NCBI GenBank assembly: GCA_017963715.1
Contig: JAGCTK010000079.1
Coordinates: 1 to 9,988 of the forward strand
Origin: Alphaproteobacteria bacterium
GTDB lineage: Bacteria; Pseudomonadota; Alphaproteobacteria; RF32; CAG-239
Length of the DNA stretch: 9,988 nucleotides
Reading direction: 5' to 3'
A program made the position numbers and the translations under genes. Position 1 is the first letter of the stretch. Every line of letters starts with the position of its first letter. The notes below the pieces were generated by a model. It searched no databases and was not told the origin of the DNA. It saw only the letters and a list, made by a program, of their open reading frames with translations. This document shows, one piece after another, positions 7,199 through 9,988 of the stretch.

Positions 7199-7473
7199 CG
7201 AATAAGGTAATCAGTTATCTTATTAAGTTCCTGAAAAGGTGCGGAGCTCTAAAACAGCTTTTATGAAACGCAGTGATACAAACACTGTTTAGAATAAATG
7301 TGTCTTTTGTTTTACATAGGCACATTTATCCCTGCTAAGTGCGGGGAGCTGACAACGCATGTCCAAGTTGAAATTCTAAAGGTTGTCAGGGTCATTTCGT
7401 TTCATATGATTGTTTTACTCCCCGCAACTCTTTGTGAGCGGTGACGTATTTAATTAAAACAAGGACTAAACTT
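7199..7473 (+). ncRNA. Structured untranslated leader or small RNA of unknown family
   Basis: This stretch between promoter and lipoprotein start has no convincing ORF but several strong hairpins: 7201-7210 with 7215-7224 (10 bp with one G-U, loop TCAG); 7270-7275 with 7283-7288 (6 bp with one G-U); 7294-7302 with 7321-7329 (9 bp); 7340-7348 TGCGGGGAG with 7418-7426 CTCCCCGCA (9 bp); and, nested directly inside that, 7349-7356 CTGACAAC with 7382-7389 GTTGTCAG (8 bp). The last two stack into a long helix with a side region at 7390-7417. The 3' half of the outer helix can instead fold locally (7422-7424 with 7439-7441, and 7428-7430 with 7436-7438). No known class matched (6S, tmRNA, RNase P, SRP RNA, or common riboswitches). 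It could be a cis-regulatory leader or a processed small RNA. No terminator lies before the lipoprotein gene, which favours a leader. Confidence 0.5.
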
Positions 7474-7884
7474 ATGAAAAAAACTTTTATCTTGGCTGCT
7501 ATTGTTACTTTAAGTGCATGCACCACCTTAACTAAATCAGAAAAGGACCAATTACATTTACTAAAGTCAAACGGTATTACTGTCGACCGACCGGTTGGTA
7601 ATTATGAAAAACCGGCCAGCCCTGCGGCTGCAGGATTGCTTAATATACTACCCGGATTCGGTAATTTTTATCTGGCATCCGGTAATGGAGCTGAAAGTAG
7701 CCACTGGCTCTATGGCGCAGGAAACCTACTCTTTTGGCCTATTTCCATTTTATGGGGTATACCTGAAGCAGTTGTAGATGCCAACAATATTAATGAACGC
7801 GAATTAATTTATTATTACCAGTATAATCCTCAAGGGAAACAAGAAATCCAAAGATCTGGTATCAACTTAAATTCTCAATACTGA
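7474..7884 (+). CDS. Small lipoprotein of unknown function
   Basis: The ATG at 7474 is preferred: AAGGA (7461-7465) lies 8 nt upstream and the product then opens with a clean lipoprotein signal, MKKTFILAAIVTLSAC, with lipobox LSAC and lipidated C16. An in-frame GTG at 7441 would add eleven residues without a ribosome-binding site. The 136-residue protein should be anchored in the outer or inner membrane facing the periplasm. The centre is rich in Gly, Pro, Trp and aromatics (SPAAAGLLNILPGFGNFYLA, then a hydrophobic stretch with LLFWPISILWGIPEAV), followed by a polar Asn/Tyr/Gln-rich end. I have a faint memory of similar short lipoproteins in other proteobacteria but cannot name a family. Codons look more AT-rich than in neighbouring genes, which may reflect transfer. 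Confidence 0.8.
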   Translation: MKKTFILAAIVTLSACTTLTKSEKDQLHLLKSNGITVDRPVGNYEKPASPAAAGLLNILPGFGNFYLASGNGAESSHWLYGAGNLLFWPISILWGIPEAVVDANNINERELIYYYQYNPQGKQEIQRSGINLNSQY

Positions 7885-7916
7885 AAATATAAATACTCTC
7901 GCCAACAAAACATAAC

Positions 7917-7952
7917 AAACCCCTTCAAAGCAGTTGCGCATTGAAGGGGTTT
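7917..7952. terminator. Bidirectional hairpin terminator between lipoprotein gene and ssb
   Basis: AAACCCCTTCAA (7917-7928) pairs perfectly with TTGAAGGGGTTT (7941-7952) around a 12-nt loop. On the minus strand the stem is followed by a T-rich run (TTTGTTATGTTTTG), fitting the end of the ssb transcript. On the plus strand the T tract is only three bases, so it is weaker as a lipoprotein terminator. Confidence 0.75.
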
Positions 7953-7976
7953 GCAAGGAGTTAAAATATAAAAAAA

Positions 7977-8453
7977 TCAAAACGGAATATCATCATCCAA
8001 ATCGGCAGCCGGTGCTGCCGATGAAGGTGCGGCATCCCAACCCGAAGACGAAGCACCGAACGGATCATCTGCACTATTTCCGGATGCACCTGCACCCTCG
8101 CCTTTGGCATCAAGCAACACAAGCGTGCCTGCAAAGTTTTGCAACACGACTTCCGTTGTATATTTTTCTTGTCCGGAACCGTCTTCCCAACGTCTTGTCT
8201 GCAATTGGCCCTCAATATACACTTTTGAGCCTTTGTGCAAATAACGTTCTGCCGTGTCCGCAAGTTGCGGATTAAAAATCACGACACGATGCCATTCCGT
8301 GCGCTCTTTTGTTTCGCCCGAGGCTTTATCGCGCCATCTGTCCGAGGTCGCAAGCGTAAAACTCACGATTTTTGTGCCGCTTTGTGTGTTGGCCACACGC
8401 GGATCCGCGCCCAAATTGCCGACCAAAATAACTTTATTGATACTACCGACCAT
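7977..8453 (-). CDS. ssb: Single-stranded DNA-binding protein SSB
   Basis: SSB coats single-stranded DNA in replication, recombination and repair. The OB-fold is complete (about residues 1-112), starting MVGSINKVILVGNLGADP and including WHRVVIFNPQLAD and KVYIEGQLQTRRWED. A flexible Gly/Ser/Ala/Pro-rich linker follows and ends in the acidic tip DLDDDIPF, which recruits partner proteins. The 158-residue length is normal. AAGGAAG (complement of 8462-8468) lies 8 nt before the ATG. It is 48 bp downstream of tkt on the same strand with no terminator between, so co-transcription is possible, although ssb usually also has its own promoter. Confidence 0.97.
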   Translation of the reverse strand: MVGSINKVILVGNLGADPRVANTQSGTKIVSFTLATSDRWRDKASGETKERTEWHRVVIFNPQLADTAERYLHKGSKVYIEGQLQTRRWEDGSGQEKYTTEVVLQNFAGTLVLLDAKGEGAGASGNSADDPFGASSSGWDAAPSSAAPAADLDDDIPF

Positions 8454-8501
8454 TGAAAATACTTCCTTTACTAAAAATGTTATTTTAACGTCACTATATT
8501 T

Positions 8502-9988
8502 TTATTTAACAAGTTTTGCAACTCTTTTTAAGATTTCATCAACCGTTATACCGAAAAACGTATAGACCGCATCGGCTTTGCCCGATGCACCAAACGAATC
8601 AATTCCGATAACATCATCGGCATATTTATGCCAGCCGAAAGTTGATGCCGCTTCAATCGCAATTTTGGGCGCATCACCCAAAACTTCTTTCTGATAGGCC
8701 TTATCTTGCTTGTCAAAAAGTTCTTGGCACGGCATTGAAACCACCGCGGCATGAATACCTTGTTGTTTTAAGGCTTCCTGTGCCTTAACAGCCAGCATCA
8801 CTTCTGAGCCGGTTGCAATCAGCGTCACATCCCGCTTGCCTTCTGCGGCCGAAATCACGTATGCACCCTTCGATGTCAAATTCTCTTTGGCCGATTTTCT
8901 CAACACCGGCAAATTTTGACGCGACAAAACAAGCATCGACGGCATCGTTGAAGACATAACGGCTGTTTCATAAGCCTCGGCCGTTTCAACCGTATCGCAC
9001 GGACGAAACACCAAAATATTCGGCATAGCGCGGTACGAGGCCAAATGTTCAATCGGCTGATGCGTCGGACCGTCTTCGCCGACACCGATGGAATCGTGTG
9101 TCAAAACATAAATCACCCGAAGCCCCATCAATGCCGCCAAACGTATCGATGGACGCATATAGTCCGAAAACACAAAAAATGTTCCACCGAAAGGTATCAC
9201 ACCACCGTGCAAGGAAAGCCCGTTCATCACAGCGCCCATCGCATGCTCGCGAATACCATATTTGATATTGTTTCCGGCATAATCTGCGGCTGTGATTGTT
9301 TTGGAAGCACCGGTCAACGTCAGATTAGACGCCGCCAAATCGGCAGAACCGCCGATGATTTGAGGCACGCCTTTAACAATTTCTTCCAAACACAACTGTG
9401 ATGACTTGCGGCTTGCAATATTAAATGCCTCGTCAATCGCCTTTTGCTTCAGGCTTTCAAGGCCGTTGTTCCACCCAAGAGGCAACACATCCGAGATATA
9501 ATCTTCAAATTCTTTGCTGACATTTGAGAGCCAAGCCTCATACGTTTTTTGGTGACGTGCACCTGCTTCACGCCAAAGCGCCAAAACATCTTCCGGCACT
9601 TCAAACGGCGCGTACGGCCAATTCAAATTTTGACGCATCAATGATGTTTCTTCTTCACCCAAAGGCGAACCGTGCACCTTTGACGTGCCGGCCTTATTCG
9701 GCGCACCGAAACCGATGGTTGTGCTGCAAGCAATCAATGTCGGTTTGTCTGATTTTTGGGCTGCAACAATTGCCTGTTCAATCGCCTTGACATCATGTCC
9801 GTCAATACCGATTGTGTTCCAACCCATCGCTTCAAAACGCTTGCGTTCATCGGTTGAACTCGCATCTTTGACGGTGCCGTCGATTGTGATGTTGTTGTTG
9901 TCCCAAAACACAATAAGTTTCTTCAACTTTAAGTGTCCGGCAAGTTCGGCCGCTTCCTCTGATATACCTTCCATCAGGCATCCGTCAC
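8502..9988 (-). CDS. tkt: Transketolase, N-terminus beyond window
   Basis: Transketolase moves two-carbon units between sugar phosphates in the pentose phosphate pathway using thiamine diphosphate. About 494 residues are visible, and the frame runs off the right edge, reading DGCLMEGISEEAAELAGH, the end of the GDG cofactor motif. Roughly 160 N-terminal residues are missing, judged against a typical length near 660. Motifs, numbered from the Met at 9974: WDNNNITIDG (24-33), the substrate-binding His region KVHGSPLGEEE (99-109), LGWNN (166-170), GSADLAASNLT (209-219), GIREHAMG (240-247) with the catalytic Glu at 243, and GVGEDGPTHQPIEHLASYRAMPN (297-319) with an active-site His at 305. The C-terminal domain is complete and ends with TAA at 8502-8504. 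Upstream of ssb on the same strand. Confidence 0.96.
   Translation of the reverse strand, partial: DGCLMEGISEEAAELAGHLKLKKLIVFWDNNNITIDGTVKDASSTDERKRFEAMGWNTIGIDGHDVKAIEQAIVAAQKSDKPTLIACSTTIGFGAPNKAGTSKVHGSPLGEEETSLMRQNLNWPYAPFEVPEDVLALWREAGARHQKTYEAWLSNVSKEFEDYISDVLPLGWNNGLESLKQKAIDEAFNIASRKSSQLCLEEIVKGVPQIIGGSADLAASNLTLTGASKTITAADYAGNNIKYGIREHAMGAVMNGLSLHGGVIPFGGTFFVFSDYMRPSIRLAALMGLRVIYVLTHDSIGVGEDGPTHQPIEHLASYRAMPNILVFRPCDTVETAEAYETAVMSSTMPSMLVLSRQNLPVLRKSAKENLTSKGAYVISAAEGKRDVTLIATGSEVMLAVKAQEALKQQGIHAAVVSMPCQELFDKQDKAYQKEVLGDAPKIAIEAASTFGWHKYADDVIGIDSFGASGKADAVYTFFGITVDEILKRVAKLVK

Noticed and set aside
7240..7260. On the minus strand GTTTTAGAGCT matches the start of a Cas9-type CRISPR repeat.
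   Set aside because: There is one copy only, with no repeat-spacer array, no cas genes and no matching anti-repeat nearby.
7418..7441. CCCCGCAACT followed by a CCGC/GCGG hairpin resembles part of the cobalamin riboswitch core.
   Set aside because: The preceding AGGGAA and GGTG elements and the downstream part of the riboswitch are absent, and the gene is only about 30 nt away, so the match is probably coincidental.
7199..7473. Could be 6S RNA, tmRNA, RNase P RNA or SRP RNA.
   Set aside because: No tag-peptide coding stretch, no GGAA-capped SRP domain, no RNase P conserved core, and no single long hairpin with a central bubble as in 6S RNA.

Overview
The window looks like a piece of chromosome from an alphaproteobacterium of moderate to low GC content, probably an uncultured or host-associated lineage. 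The evidence is the gene order ffh-rpsP-rimM-trmD-rplS, an alphaproteobacterial-style TrmD (GGGAGM loop), a bS16 with a long Ala/Glu tail, and repeated use of TTG start codons. The lineage call is inference from remembered family patterns; no search was run.

Layout, left to right. Bases 1-1451 (+) hold the 3' end of an autotransporter gene: the end of a passenger and a complete-looking C-terminal beta-barrel ending in Phe. Convergent with it, 15 bp away, is a minus-strand pair: a secreted transglutaminase-like protein (2509-3189) followed by mutY (1467-2465). A divergent intergenic region (3190-3427) carries a strong sigma70-type promoter and a hairpin-forming leader. It drives the plus-strand protein-biogenesis and translation cluster: ffh (SRP GTPase), rpsP (bS16), rimM (30S maturation factor), trmD (tRNA m1G37 methyltransferase) and rplS (bL19). 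A strong intrinsic terminator follows at 7054-7083. A possible extra promoter overlaps the end of trmD, just before rplS.

Bases 7084-7473 contain no gene. They hold a separate promoter and about 275 nt of transcribed-looking sequence rich in long hairpins, ahead of a small AT-rich lipoprotein gene (7474-7884). This leader plus lipoprotein is the part of the window least explained by known families. A bidirectional hairpin terminator (7917-7952) separates it from a minus-strand pair: tkt (transketolase, 5' end beyond the window) followed by ssb (single-strand DNA-binding protein).

Most genes are ordinary housekeeping genes. Points worth a second look are the structured leader at 7199-7473, an apparent one-base frame problem at the start of rimM, unusual residues in conserved motifs of Ffh and TrmD, and the structured ffh leader with a TTG start. 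No tRNA, rRNA, CRISPR array, insertion sequence or defence system was found.
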